Positions 30,034 through 38,816 of a stretch of 64,000 nucleotides of DNA are shown here, in pieces; within the stretch, counting starts at the first letter, position 1, and every line of letters starts with the position of its first letter. The stretch is from Pseudonocardia sp. DSM 110487 (GTDB lineage: Bacteria > Actinomycetota > Actinomycetes > Mycobacteriales > Pseudonocardiaceae): NCBI RefSeq assembly GCF_019468565.1, contig NZ_CP080521.1, forward strand, positions 7,130,001 through 7,194,000, written 5' to 3'. A model generated the notes under the pieces. That model made no database searches, was not told where the DNA came from, and saw only the letters and a list, made by a program, of their open reading frames with translations. The translations under genes and the position numbers were made by a program.

Positions 30034-32196
30034 ATGCGGCCGTGGCCGGGCCACGCCTATCCCCTGGGTGCCACCTATGACGGGTCCGGCACCAACTTCG
30101 CGATCTTCTCGGAGGTCGCGGAGAAGGTGGAGCTCTGCCTGTTCAGCCCACGGGGCAAGGAGACCCGAATCCCGCTGAACGAGGTCGACGGGTTCGTCCA
30201 CCACGGATATCTCCCCGGCGTCGAGCCGGGGCAGCGCTACGGCTACCGGGTGCACGGGCCCTACGACCCCGCACAGGGCCTTCGGTGCAACCCGAACAAG
30301 CTGCTCATCGACCCGTACACGAAGGCCCTCGACGGGCCCGTCGTGTGGGACGAGGCGGTGTTCGGCTACCCGTTCGGGCAGCCGGAGGGGCGCAGCGACA
30401 CCGACTCGGCGCGGTTCATCCCGAAGTCGGTGGTGGTCAACCCGTTCTTCGACTGGGGGACCGACCGCTCGCCGCACACCCCGTACCACGAGACCGTGAT
30501 CTACGAGGCGCATGTGCGGGGCCTCACGATCCAGCACCCGGAGATCCCGCCGGAGCTGCGCGGCACCTACACCGGGCTCGCGCACCCGGTGATGCTCGAG
30601 CACCTCAAGACGCTCGGCGTCACGGCGGTGGAGCTCATGCCGGTGCACGAGTTCCTGAACGACCACCACCTGCAGGAGAAGGGCCTCTCCAACTACTGGG
30701 GCTACAACACGATCGCCTTCCTTGCCCCGCACCACGCCTACTCGACGTCGTCGGGACGCAGCGGCAACCAGGTGCAGGAGTTCAAGGCGATGGTCCGCGA
30801 CCTGCACGACGCGGGCATCGAGGTGATCCTCGACGTCGTCTACAACCACACGGCGGAGGGCAACCACCTCGGCCCGACGCTCTCCCTGCGCGGTATCGAC
30901 AACGCGGCCTACTACCGGCTCGTCGAGGAGGACCCGCGCTACTACATGGACTACACCGGCACGGGCAACTCGCTGAACGTGCGCAACCCGCACACCCTGC
31001 AGCTGATCATGGACTCGCTGCGGTACTGGGTGACCGAGATGCACGTCGACGGCTTCCGCTTCGACCTCGCCTCCACCCTCGCCCGCGAGTTCTACGACGT
31101 CGACCGGCTGTCGGTGTTCTTCGACCTCGTGCAGCAGGACCCGGTGATCAGCCAGGTGAAGCTGATCGCGGAGCCGTGGGACGTCGGGCCTGGTGGGTAC
31201 CAGGTCGGCAACTTCCCGCCGCTGTGGACGGAGTGGAACGGCAAGTACCGCGACACCGTCCGCGACTTCTGGCGGGGCGAGCCCGGCACGATCGGCGAGT
31301 TCGCCTCCCGCATCACCGGCAGCTCCGACCTCTACAAGGACGACGGCCGCCGCCCGTACGCGTCGATCAACTTCGTCACGGCGCACGACGGGTTCACCCT
31401 CGCCGACCTCGTCTCGTACAACGACAAGCACAACGAGGCCAACCTCGAGGGCGGCAACGACGGCGAGAGCCACAACCGCTCGTGGAACTGCGGCGTCGAG
31501 GGGCCCACCGACGACGAGGCCGTGCTCACGCTGCGGGCCCGCCAGCAGCGCAACTTCATCACCACGCTGATGCTGTCCCAGGGCGTGCCGATGCTGCTGC
31601 ACGGCGACGAGCTCGGCCGCACGCAACGCGGCAACAACAACGTCTACTGCCAGGACAGCGAGCTCTCCTGGATGGATTGGTCGCTCGCCAACAAGAACTC
31701 GGCGCTGATGCATTTCACCGCGGGAGTCACGGCGCTGCGCAAGGCCCACCCGGTGTTCCGCAGGCGGAAGTTCTTCGAGGGCCGCCCGATGGGCAGGCGC
31801 AAGGCGGGGGCGGCGCTCGCCGACATCGCGTGGTTCACGCCGTCCGGTGTGGAGATGACCGAGCAGGACTGGGACTCCGGCTTCGGCAAGTGCGTCACCG
31901 TGTTCCTCAACGGCCAGGGCATCGCGGGGGCCGACACCCGCGGTGAGCCCGTCATCGACGACTCGTTCATCCTCTGCCTCAACGCCCACTACGAGGACAT
32001 CGACGTCACGCTCCCCGGCCGGGAGTACGGCAGGCAGTGGGCGGTGGTGATCGACACGGCATCCGGCGAGGTGATCACGCTCTCCACCGCACCGGGCGTG
32101 GCGGCCGCCGAGCCGGCCACGGTGGCCGGCGGCGGCGTGCTCCGCGTGCCGGCACGCTCGGTGATCGTCCTGCAGCACCCGAGGGCGGGCTCGTGA
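30034..32196 (+). CDS. glgX: Glycogen debranching enzyme (isoamylase type)
   Basis: A 720-residue GH13 enzyme (GlgX/TreX) that hydrolyses alpha-1,6 branches of glycogen. The N-terminal CBM48 region is YPLGATYDGSGTNFAIFSEV. Catalytic elements are VILDVVYNHTAEGN, the nucleophile Asp in VDGFRFDLAS, acid Glu in LIAEPWDVGPGGYQVG and the transition-state Asp in TAHDGFTLADLVSYN. GGAGGAA precedes ATG 30034. treY overlaps its stop by 4 bp, which supports the TreX role of feeding linear glucans to trehalose synthesis. Confidence 0.95.
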   Translation: MRPWPGHAYPLGATYDGSGTNFAIFSEVAEKVELCLFSPRGKETRIPLNEVDGFVHHGYLPGVEPGQRYGYRVHGPYDPAQGLRCNPNKLLIDPYTKALDGPVVWDEAVFGYPFGQPEGRSDTDSARFIPKSVVVNPFFDWGTDRSPHTPYHETVIYEAHVRGLTIQHPEIPPELRGTYTGLAHPVMLEHLKTLGVTAVELMPVHEFLNDHHLQEKGLSNYWGYNTIAFLAPHHAYSTSSGRSGNQVQEFKAMVRDLHDAGIEVILDVVYNHTAEGNHLGPTLSLRGIDNAAYYRLVEEDPRYYMDYTGTGNSLNVRNPHTLQLIMDSLRYWVTEMHVDGFRFDLASTLAREFYDVDRLSVFFDLVQQDPVISQVKLIAEPWDVGPGGYQVGNFPPLWTEWNGKYRDTVRDFWRGEPGTIGEFASRITGSSDLYKDDGRRPYASINFVTAHDGFTLADLVSYNDKHNEANLEGGNDGESHNRSWNCGVEGPTDDEAVLTLRARQQRNFITTLMLSQGVPMLLHGDELGRTQRGNNNVYCQDSELSWMDWSLANKNSALMHFTAGVTALRKAHPVFRRRKFFEGRPMGRRKAGAALADIAWFTPSGVEMTEQDWDSGFGKCVTVFLNGQGIAGADTRGEPVIDDSFILCLNAHYEDIDVTLPGREYGRQWAVVIDTASGEVITLSTAPGVAAAEPATVAGGGVLRVPARSVIVLQHPRAGS

Positions 32197-34544
32197 TCCG
32201 GCCCCACTCCCCCGCGCCCAGCTCGACCTACCGCCTGCAGCTGTCGAAGGACACCACGTTCGGCGACGCGGTGGAACTGCTGCCCTACCTCGACGCGCTC
32301 GGCGCGGGCGCGCTGTACGCGTCGCCGCTGCTGGAGTCGGGCTCCGGGTCCAACCACGGCTACGACGTCGTCGATCCCACCCGGGTCTCCGCCGAGCGCG
32401 GTGGCGAGGAGGGCCGCAGGGCGCTGGTCGCCGCGGCGCGCGCGCACGACATGGCGTTCGTGCTCGACATCGTGCCCAACCACGTCGGCGTGGACATCCC
32501 GCAGGCCAACCCGTGGTGGTGGGACGTGCTCGCGAACGGGAGGGCGTCGGCGCACGCGGCCACGTTCGACATCGACTGGGACGCAGGCCCGGTGCTGCTG
32601 CCGATCCTCGACGCGGACGAGGAGAAGGCGCTCTCGGAGCTCGCCCTCTCCGACGATCGCACGCAGCTGCGCTACTACGAGCGCGCCTTCCCCGTTGCGC
32701 CCGGCACCGGCGACACCGGCACCGCGCAGGAGGTGCACGAGCGCCAGCACTACCGTCTCGTCTCCTGGAAACGGGGCGCGGCCGAGCTGACCTACCGCCG
32801 GTTCTTCGACGTCTCCACCCTTGCCGCGGTGCGGGTGGAGCTGCCGGAGATCTTCGAGAAGACCCACCGCGAGATCCTGCGCTGGGTCGCGGCGGGCGAC
32901 GTCGGCGGCATCCGCGTCGACCACCCCGATGGCCTCTCCGACCCCGGTGCGTACGTCCGGCGGCTGCGGGCCGCGATCGGCCAGGACCGCTGGCTGCTCG
33001 TGGAGAAGATCCTCGGCGTCGGCGAGGAGCTGCCGGCGTCGTGGCCTGTGAACGGGACGTCCGGCTACGAGGCGCTACGCGAGATCCAGGGCCTGTTCGT
33101 CGATCCCGACGGCGCGGGCCTGCTCACCCAGCTCGCCGCCGAGCACACGGGCCGCAAGGAGTCGGCGCGCGCGGTGGAGCACGCCGCGCGCCGGGAGGTG
33201 GCCGACACGATCCTGGCCGCCGAGGTCCGCCACATCGCCGCTGTCGCGGCTCGTGAGTGGTTACGCGCGCCAGAGCACGCTTATCCGCTCACGACCATCG
33301 AAGAGGCCGTCGCCGAACTGCTGTGCGGCTACCCGGTCTACCGCAGTTATCTGCCCGAGGGGCGGGAGGCGCTCGAGACGGCTGTCAGCGTCGCGCGCAC
33401 ACACCGTCCCGACCTCGCCGGCGTCCTGGGGGCGATCCGGGCGACCATGCTCGCCGACCCGGCGGGCGAGCTCACCACCCGCGTGCAGCAGACGTCCGGG
33501 ATGGTGATGGCCAAGGGCGTCGAGGACACCGCGTTCTATCGGTGGAACCGGTTCGTCGCGCTCAACGAGGTGGGCGGCGACCCGTCCCGATTCGGGGTAC
33601 CCCCGCAGGAGTTCCACCGCGCCATGGCCGCGCGGGAGGCGTCCTGGCCTGCCACGATGACCACGCTGTCGACCCACGACACCAAGCGCTCCGAGGACGT
33701 CCGCGCACGGCTGGCCGTCCTCGCCGAGATCCCCGGCGAATGGGCGCGGCGGATGCGCCGGTGGGCGGCCGCCCACCCGCTGCCCGACCGGTCGCTGGAG
33801 CTACTGGCCTGGCAGAACCTCGTGGGAGCGTGGCCGATCCCCGCCGAGCGGATGGCCGGATACCTCACGAAGGCGGCCAAGGAGGCCAAGCTCGTCACCA
33901 GCCACGTCGATGCCGTGCCCGAGGTCGACGAGGCCATCGCGGCCTGGCCGGCGCAGGTGCTCTCCGACACCGCGCTCGTGGCCGAGATCGAGGAGTTCGT
34001 CTCCCGCATCGCGGGGCCGGGCCGGGCCAACTCGATGGGCCAGAAGCTGGTCCAGCTCGCCGGGCCGGGCGTTCCGGACGTCTACCAGGGCACGGAGCTC
34101 TTCGAGTACTCCCTCGTCGACCCGGACAACCGCCGGCCCGTCGACTGGGCACTCCGCCGCGAGTTGCTCGCCCGCCTCGACGACGGCTGGCTGCCGGACA
34201 TCGACGCGGAAGGCGCCGCGAAGCTGCTGGTCACGGCCAGCGCGCTGCGGCTGCGCCGCTACCGGCCCGAAGTGTTCACGGGCTACCGGCCGGTGCCGGC
34301 GCAGGGCGCTGCCGCCGCGCACGCCGTGGCGTTCGCGCGCTCTGCCTCGCTCGTGGCCGTGGCGACCCGGCTGCCGGTGGGCCTCGCGGCCCGTGGCGGC
34401 TGGGCCGACACGGTGCTCCCCCTCCCCGAGGGCACAACGGACTGGCACGACGTCATCACCGACACCCCGGTCGACGGCGCCGCGCCGAGGCTCGCCGACG
34501 TGCTCGCCCGCTATCCGGTGGCGCTGCTGGTGCGGCCGGCATAG
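32193..34544 (+). CDS. treY: Maltooligosyl trehalose synthase
   Basis: A 783-residue GH13 enzyme that converts the reducing-end maltose unit of maltodextrin into a trehalosyl unit. Visible are STYRLQLSKDTTFGDAVELL, VLDIVPNHVGV, the nucleophile Asp in GGIRVDHPDGLSDP, Glu in LLVEKILG, ATMTTLSTHDTKRSEDVRAR and PGVPDVYQGTE. GTG 32193 overlaps the glgX stop (GTGA). A 45-bp palindromic repeat (33251-33295) lies in frame in a variable linker and encodes REWLRAPEHAYPLTT. It contributes a TTA leucine codon at 33261-33263, rare in such GC-rich genomes. Confidence 0.95.
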   Translation: MIRPHSPAPSSTYRLQLSKDTTFGDAVELLPYLDALGAGALYASPLLESGSGSNHGYDVVDPTRVSAERGGEEGRRALVAAARAHDMAFVLDIVPNHVGVDIPQANPWWWDVLANGRASAHAATFDIDWDAGPVLLPILDADEEKALSELALSDDRTQLRYYERAFPVAPGTGDTGTAQEVHERQHYRLVSWKRGAAELTYRRFFDVSTLAAVRVELPEIFEKTHREILRWVAAGDVGGIRVDHPDGLSDPGAYVRRLRAAIGQDRWLLVEKILGVGEELPASWPVNGTSGYEALREIQGLFVDPDGAGLLTQLAAEHTGRKESARAVEHAARREVADTILAAEVRHIAAVAAREWLRAPEHAYPLTTIEEAVAELLCGYPVYRSYLPEGREALETAVSVARTHRPDLAGVLGAIRATMLADPAGELTTRVQQTSGMVMAKGVEDTAFYRWNRFVALNEVGGDPSRFGVPPQEFHRAMAAREASWPATMTTLSTHDTKRSEDVRARLAVLAEIPGEWARRMRRWAAAHPLPDRSLELLAWQNLVGAWPIPAERMAGYLTKAAKEAKLVTSHVDAVPEVDEAIAAWPAQVLSDTALVAEIEEFVSRIAGPGRANSMGQKLVQLAGPGVPDVYQGTELFEYSLVDPDNRRPVDWALRRELLARLDDGWLPDIDAEGAAKLLVTASALRLRRYRPEVFTGYRPVPAQGAAAAHAVAFARSASLVAVATRLPVGLAARGGWADTVLPLPEGTTDWHDVITDTPVDGAAPRLADVLARYPVALLVRPA
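33251..33295. repeat. 45-bp palindromic repeat copy inside treY
   Basis: Identical at 40 of 45 positions to the intergenic repeat at 57804-57848, starting TCGTGAGTGG and ending GCTCACGAC. The palindrome is degraded here, and the reading frame of treY passes through it without a stop. Confidence 0.85.
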
Positions 34545-34550
34545 CAACGA

Positions 34551-35453
34551 TCACTGCTGGAGCCGGACCGCGATGTCGGTGACCTTCGCGTTGAACTGAC
34601 CCAGGTCAGTGGCATCCCCGGTCAGCAGGTCCACCGCCAGCAGCCGCTGAACGCCGCCCACCGTGACGGCCGCGAAGGCCTCGTTGTCGACCGTCCGGCC
34701 GGCGTCAAGGGTGCTGTAGACGTCGAAGCCGGCGTCGCCACCGGCGTCGACGGGCAGCTTGCCGGCCGGAGCCAGCGTGCCGGCGTTGGCCGGGGACTGC
34801 ACCGCGAGTCGGTCGGCCGTGCTGTTGAGGTCGAACAGCGTGGTCGCCGTCGTGTCGTCGAGATCGTTGTTCGTGTAGCCCGCTGCCGTGACGCCGGGGG
34901 CAGGCACGGTACCGGTGGCCGGAGGAGCTGCCGGGTCGGTGAGCGCCTTGTCGACGGCGGTCTCCGCATCAGCGGTGGCGAACGGCTGGCGCAGGTTCTG
35001 GCCGGTGTCGCTGATGATCCGCAGTGCGTTGGCGGCCGGGTTGAAGTCGACGCCGAAGGACTTGCCCTTGAGGGCCACCGTGAGCTTGCGGACCTTCGTG
35101 GCCGCACCACCTGCGTCGTCGATCGTGTAGATGCCGCCCTTGTTCCCGACGCCGTAGAGCTTGCCGTCCTGCACGCGGTAGTCGATACCGACGAGGGAGG
35201 TGTCGCCCTGCAGGCCGCCGACGGAGCCGATCACGGTGGCGCCGCCCGGGTCGGAGGTGTCGAAGCCGATCAGCTCACCGTCCGGGGTCAGGCCGACGGC
35301 ACGCCTGCCGTTGTCCTCCGCGGCGACGGTTCCAGCGCTGGCCGCCAGTTCGGCCGGGGCGGCGGTCGGCTGTGCGGCGGCGCCGCACGCCGTCAGGGTC
35401 ACGGTCAGGACGGCCAGAGCGCCGATGGCGGCGAGCCGGTGGGTCTTGCGCAC
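34551..35453 (-). CDS. DUF4394 lipoprotein
   Basis: A 300-residue secreted lipoprotein. A signal peptide ends at lipobox LTAC with Cys-23, followed by a low-complexity Ala/Pro/Thr linker. The DUF4394 region is beta-propeller-like (AVGLTPDGELIGFDTSDPGG, GIDYRVQDGKLYGVGNKGG, FGVDFNPAANALRIISDTGQ, AGYTNNDLDDTTATTLFDL). GTG 35453 is preceded by GAGGAGGACC. Function is unknown. It runs against the tre genes and separates treY from treZ. Confidence 0.85.
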   Translation of the reverse strand: MRKTHRLAAIGALAVLTVTLTACGAAAQPTAAPAELAASAGTVAAEDNGRRAVGLTPDGELIGFDTSDPGGATVIGSVGGLQGDTSLVGIDYRVQDGKLYGVGNKGGIYTIDDAGGAATKVRKLTVALKGKSFGVDFNPAANALRIISDTGQNLRQPFATADAETAVDKALTDPAAPPATGTVPAPGVTAAGYTNNDLDDTTATTLFDLNSTADRLAVQSPANAGTLAPAGKLPVDAGGDAGFDVYSTLDAGRTVDNEAFAAVTVGGVQRLLAVDLLTGDATDLGQFNAKVTDIAVRLQQ

Positions 35454-35580
35454 GGTGGTCCTCCTCGAACCGGCTCAGCACATCCGAGCCTCGAAGAGGA
35501 TTCGGACGTAGCCCGAGATCGGTTCGAGTGACGCGCGTAGCAGTTCCTCAGCAGCGCGCCGAACGTCTGCAGCAGGCCGG

Positions 35581-36144
35581 TCAGGCCGGGACGCTCGCCC
35601 GCTCCAGCACCTGCATGAAGGCGCGTGACCATTCCGGCAGGTCGGGCCATCCGCGGCAGGACACCATCGCGCCGTCCACGACGTCCGGCCCGTCGACGAA
35701 CGTGGCGCCTGCCTGTTCCATGTCGGCCTTGAGCGGCGGGAACGCCGCCGTGGTGCGGCCGCGCAGGAGCCCAAGCGCGGCCGGCACCTGCGCGCCGTGG
35801 CAAATCGTGCCGACCGGGAGCCCGCGGTCGAAGAAGTGGGTGACGATCCGCGCGACGTCCGGGTCGTTGCGGATGTACTCCGGGGCCCGCCCGCCCGGGA
35901 TGACGAGCGCGTCGTAGTCCGACGGATTCACATCGCCGAAGGCCACGTCAACGGGCAGCAGGTGGCCGGGCTTCTCGGTGTAGGCGTCGCAGCCGGGCTC
36001 GAAGTCGTGGACCACGAGCTTCACCGCGCGCATCGTGCGGGCGGCGACCACCGCCTCGTGCCCTCCCTCGCGCAGGCGGAACACCGGGTACATCGAGTCG
36101 AGTTCCTCGGCCGCGTCGCCCGTCAGGACCAACACCCGTGCCAT
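35581..36144 (-). CDS. DJ-1/PfpI family protein
   Basis: A 187-residue class-I glutamine-amidotransferase-like protein. The nucleophile elbow is GTICHGAQVP, with RVLVLTGDAAEELDSMYP at the N-terminus and VIPGGRAPEYIRNDPDV carrying the expected Gly-rich loop. The family includes glyoxalases, deglycase-like proteins and chaperones, and the substrate is unresolved. ATG 36144 (MARVLVLTG) has GAGGGGGAGGAGCGAG upstream. It lies between treY and treZ on the opposite strand and 127 bp upstream of the lipoprotein start. Confidence 0.85.
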   Translation of the reverse strand: MARVLVLTGDAAEELDSMYPVFRLREGGHEAVVAARTMRAVKLVVHDFEPGCDAYTEKPGHLLPVDVAFGDVNPSDYDALVIPGGRAPEYIRNDPDVARIVTHFFDRGLPVGTICHGAQVPAALGLLRGRTTAAFPPLKADMEQAGATFVDGPDVVDGAMVSCRGWPDLPEWSRAFMQVLERASVPA

Positions 36145-36299
36145 TGCTCGCTCCTCCCCCTCGAGTGACGAGCACCACTGTATGGAGCGCACGGCCGCCG
36201 CGACAGCGTCACCTCAGCCCGTGGCGCTGGTGATCTTCTCAGCCGTCGGCGCGGCCCCGTTACCGCCGGCCGACACCGCTGGGGGCAGGATCGTCCGCC

Positions 36300-38042
36300 G
36301 TGACCGATTTCGCCGTGTGGGCGCCAGAGCGCCAACGCGTCCGGGTGCTGGTGGACGGCAGCCCGCACGAGATGTCCCCCGAGATCTCCACCGGCTGGTG
36401 GCACGCCACCGTCGTGGACGCGGCGCCCGGCACCGCCTACGCCTTCCTGCTCGACGACGACGAGGAACCGCTCCCGGACCCGCGCTCGCGCTGGCAGCCA
36501 ACGGGCGTGCACAGCGCGTCGCGGGTGTACGACGACAGCGCCTTCTTCTGGACCGACCGGGCCTGGACCGGCCGCCAGCTGCCCGGCAGCGTGCTCTACG
36601 AGCTGCACATCGGCACGTTCACGCCCGATGGCACCTTCGACGCGGCGATCGAGCGCCTCGATCACCTCGCCGGGCTTGGCATCGACATGGTGGAGGTGCT
36701 GCCGGTCAACGCGTTCGACGGGCCGCGCGGCTGGGGCTACGACGGGGTCGGCTGGTACGCGGTCACCGAGAACTACGGCGGGCCGGACGCGTTCAAGCGG
36801 TTCGTGGACGCCTGCCACGCCCATGGGCTCGGCGTGGTGCTCGACGTGGTGCACAACCACCTCGGCCCGTCGGGCGCCTACCTGGACCGCTTCGGCCCGT
36901 ACTTCGCGGGCAGCAACATCTGGGGCCCGACGCTCAATCTGGACGGGCCGCACTCGGACGAGGTGCGCCGGTACGCGATCGACAACGCGCTCATGTGGCT
37001 GCGCGACTTCCACGTCGACGCGCTGCGGCTCGACGCGGTGCACGCGCTGCACGACAGCCGCGCCACCCACCTGCTGGAGCAGTTGGCGGTCGAGGTGGAG
37101 GCGCTGTCGGCGCACGTGGGCAGGCCGCTGTCGCTCATCGCGGAGTCCGACCTCAACGACCCGAGGCTCGTCACCGCACGGGAGGGCGGCGGGTACGGGC
37201 TGCACGCGCAGTGGTGCGACGACATCCACCACAGCCTGCACACGGTGCTGACCGGCGAGTCCCAGGGCTACTACGCCGACTTCGCGAACGCGGGCATCAC
37301 GGGCCTCGCGCACGTGTTCACCCGCGCGTTCTTCCACGAGGGCACGTGGTCGAGCTTCCGCGAGCGCAACCACGGCGCACCGGTGGACACCCGCCACATC
37401 CCCGGCCACCGCTTCCTCGCGTACCTGCAGAACCACGACCAGATCGGCAACCGGGCCACCGGCGACCGGCTCAGCGAGACCCTCTCCCCCGGGCTGCTGG
37501 CCTGTGGCGCCGCGCTCGTGTTCTGCTCGCCGTTCACGCCGATGCTGTTCATGGGCGAGGAGTGGGGTGCCCGCACCCCGTGGCAGTTCTTCTCCTACTT
37601 CCCCGACGAGGCCCTGCGCGACGCCGTGCGTGAGGGCAGGCGGCGCGAGTTCGCCGAGCACGGCTGGGGGGAAGCCGATGTCCCCGACCCGAACGCGGAG
37701 AGCACGTTCCTCGACTCCAAGCTCGACTGGGACGAGCCGGCGCAGGAGCCGCACGCCACCCTGCTGCGCCTGCACCGGGAGCTGATCGCGCTGCGCAAGG
37801 AGTGGACAGAGCTCTCCGACCCGTGGCTGGACGACGTCGGGGTCGGGGGCGACGACGCCGGACGCACCGTGGTGCTGCACCGCGGAACGCTGCGGGTGGC
37901 CTGCAACCTCGGCTCCGACGCCGTCACCCTCGACCTGGAGGCGCCGATCGACCGGATCCTGCTGGCGTCGGAGCCGGTGAAGGGCGACGGGACCGCGCTC
38001 ACGCTCCCGCCCGAGTCGTTCGCGGTGGCAAAACTGGCCTGA
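36300..38042 (+). CDS. treZ: Maltooligosyltrehalose trehalohydrolase
   Basis: A 580-residue GH13 enzyme that releases trehalose from the TreY product. The N-terminal FAVWAPERQRVRVLVDG is the CBM48-like domain. Catalytic segments are GVVLDVVHNHLGPSG, the nucleophile Asp in DALRLDAVHALHD, acid Glu in LIAESDLNDPR and LQNHDQIGNRATGDR. The start is GTG 36300. The usual treX-treY-treZ order is kept, but two opposite-strand genes intervene, so it needs its own promoter in 36145-36299. Confidence 0.95.
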   Translation: MTDFAVWAPERQRVRVLVDGSPHEMSPEISTGWWHATVVDAAPGTAYAFLLDDDEEPLPDPRSRWQPTGVHSASRVYDDSAFFWTDRAWTGRQLPGSVLYELHIGTFTPDGTFDAAIERLDHLAGLGIDMVEVLPVNAFDGPRGWGYDGVGWYAVTENYGGPDAFKRFVDACHAHGLGVVLDVVHNHLGPSGAYLDRFGPYFAGSNIWGPTLNLDGPHSDEVRRYAIDNALMWLRDFHVDALRLDAVHALHDSRATHLLEQLAVEVEALSAHVGRPLSLIAESDLNDPRLVTAREGGGYGLHAQWCDDIHHSLHTVLTGESQGYYADFANAGITGLAHVFTRAFFHEGTWSSFRERNHGAPVDTRHIPGHRFLAYLQNHDQIGNRATGDRLSETLSPGLLACGAALVFCSPFTPMLFMGEEWGARTPWQFFSYFPDEALRDAVREGRRREFAEHGWGEADVPDPNAESTFLDSKLDWDEPAQEPHATLLRLHRELIALRKEWTELSDPWLDDVGVGGDDAGRTVVLHRGTLRVACNLGSDAVTLDLEAPIDRILLASEPVKGDGTALTLPPESFAVAKLA

Positions 38043-38073
38043 AACCTTTCAGTAATTCGGGGACAGCCGTGGT

Positions 38074-38079
38074 TAGGGT
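38074..38079 (+). promoter_or_regulatory. Leaderless -10 element TAGGGT for the LysE-type gene
   Basis: TAGGGT ends 7 nt before GTG 38086. A small inverted repeat CTGAAA-CC-TTTCAG (38039-38052) that includes the treZ stop lies about 20 bp upstream and could be a regulator site. Confidence 0.5.
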
Positions 38080-38085
38080 CGGCAC

Positions 38086-38721
38086 GTGCCGTCCATCGAG
38101 ACCCTGCTGGCGTTCACCCTCGCCGGCGTCATCCTCGTGATCATCCCGGGGCCCAGCGTGCTGTTCATCGTCGGACGCGCGCTGGCGCACGGCAGGCGGG
38201 CGGCGCTGGCGAGCGTCGCCGGCAACACCACCGGTGCCTCGCTCGTGGTGATCGTGGTAGCGCTGGGGTTCGGCGCGATCGCGGCACAGTCGATCACGGT
38301 GTTCACCGTGCTCAAGCTGGTCGGCGCGGCCTACCTCATCTATCTCGGTGTACAGACGATCCGCAGGCGCGGCGACCTGATCGCCCGGATCGGCGAGCCC
38401 GCCGCGCCCGACGACCGGCGGATGTTCCTGCAGGGCGTGATCGTCGGCGTCACCAACCCCAAGGTGCTGGTGTTCTTCGCCGCCGTGCTCCCGCAGTTCG
38501 TCGACACCGCGGCGGGCAACGCGACCACCCAGATGCTGGTGCTCGGGCTGCTCTTCGCGATCATCGCCGCCACCCTCGACAGCGCGTGGGGCCTGGCGGC
38601 CGGCACCGCACGGACCTGGTTCGCCACCTCCCCCGACCGCCTGCGCTGGATGGGCGGCATCGGTGGCACCTCCCTGATCGTGATGGGCGCCGGCCTGGCC
38701 CTGACGGGCCGCAAGGACTGA
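38086..38721 (+). CDS. LysE/RhtB family translocator
   Basis: A 211-residue exporter with five or six helices. The family signature is FTLAGVILVIIPGPSVLFIVGRALAHG at the N-terminus, then GAAYLIYLGVQTIRRR and GVTNPKVLVFFAAVLPQFV. Such proteins export amino acids or their derivatives. The start is GTG 38086 with a leaderless -10. It ends before a strong convergent hairpin shared with the MerR gene. Confidence 0.9.
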   Translation: MPSIETLLAFTLAGVILVIIPGPSVLFIVGRALAHGRRAALASVAGNTTGASLVVIVVALGFGAIAAQSITVFTVLKLVGAAYLIYLGVQTIRRRGDLIARIGEPAAPDDRRMFLQGVIVGVTNPKVLVFFAAVLPQFVDTAAGNATTQMLVLGLLFAIIAATLDSAWGLAAGTARTWFATSPDRLRWMGGIGGTSLIVMGAGLALTGRKD

Positions 38722-38758
38722 CCGGGATACCGACGAGCGGCGCCATCGCGTTACTGAC

Positions 38759-38790
38759 GTCTGCGCGCTTGCTTCGCGGCGCGCGCAGAC
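38759..38790. terminator. Bidirectional terminator hairpin
   Basis: GTCTGCGCGC (38759-38768) pairs with GCGCGCAGAC (38781-38790) around a 12-nt loop, between the convergent LysE and MerR genes. Confidence 0.75.
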
Positions 38791-38816
38791 CTCAGACATG
38801 CTTGGCGTCGGAACCA

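Noticed and set aside
29479..32178. 899-codon frame antisense to glgX
   Set aside because: Low-complexity His/Arg/Val composition and no recognisable domain; glgX is complete on the plus strand.
38039..38052. CTGAAA-CC-TTTCAG as a transcription terminator of treZ
   Set aside because: A 6-bp AT-rich stem without T-tract is too weak; more likely a minor operator or chance.
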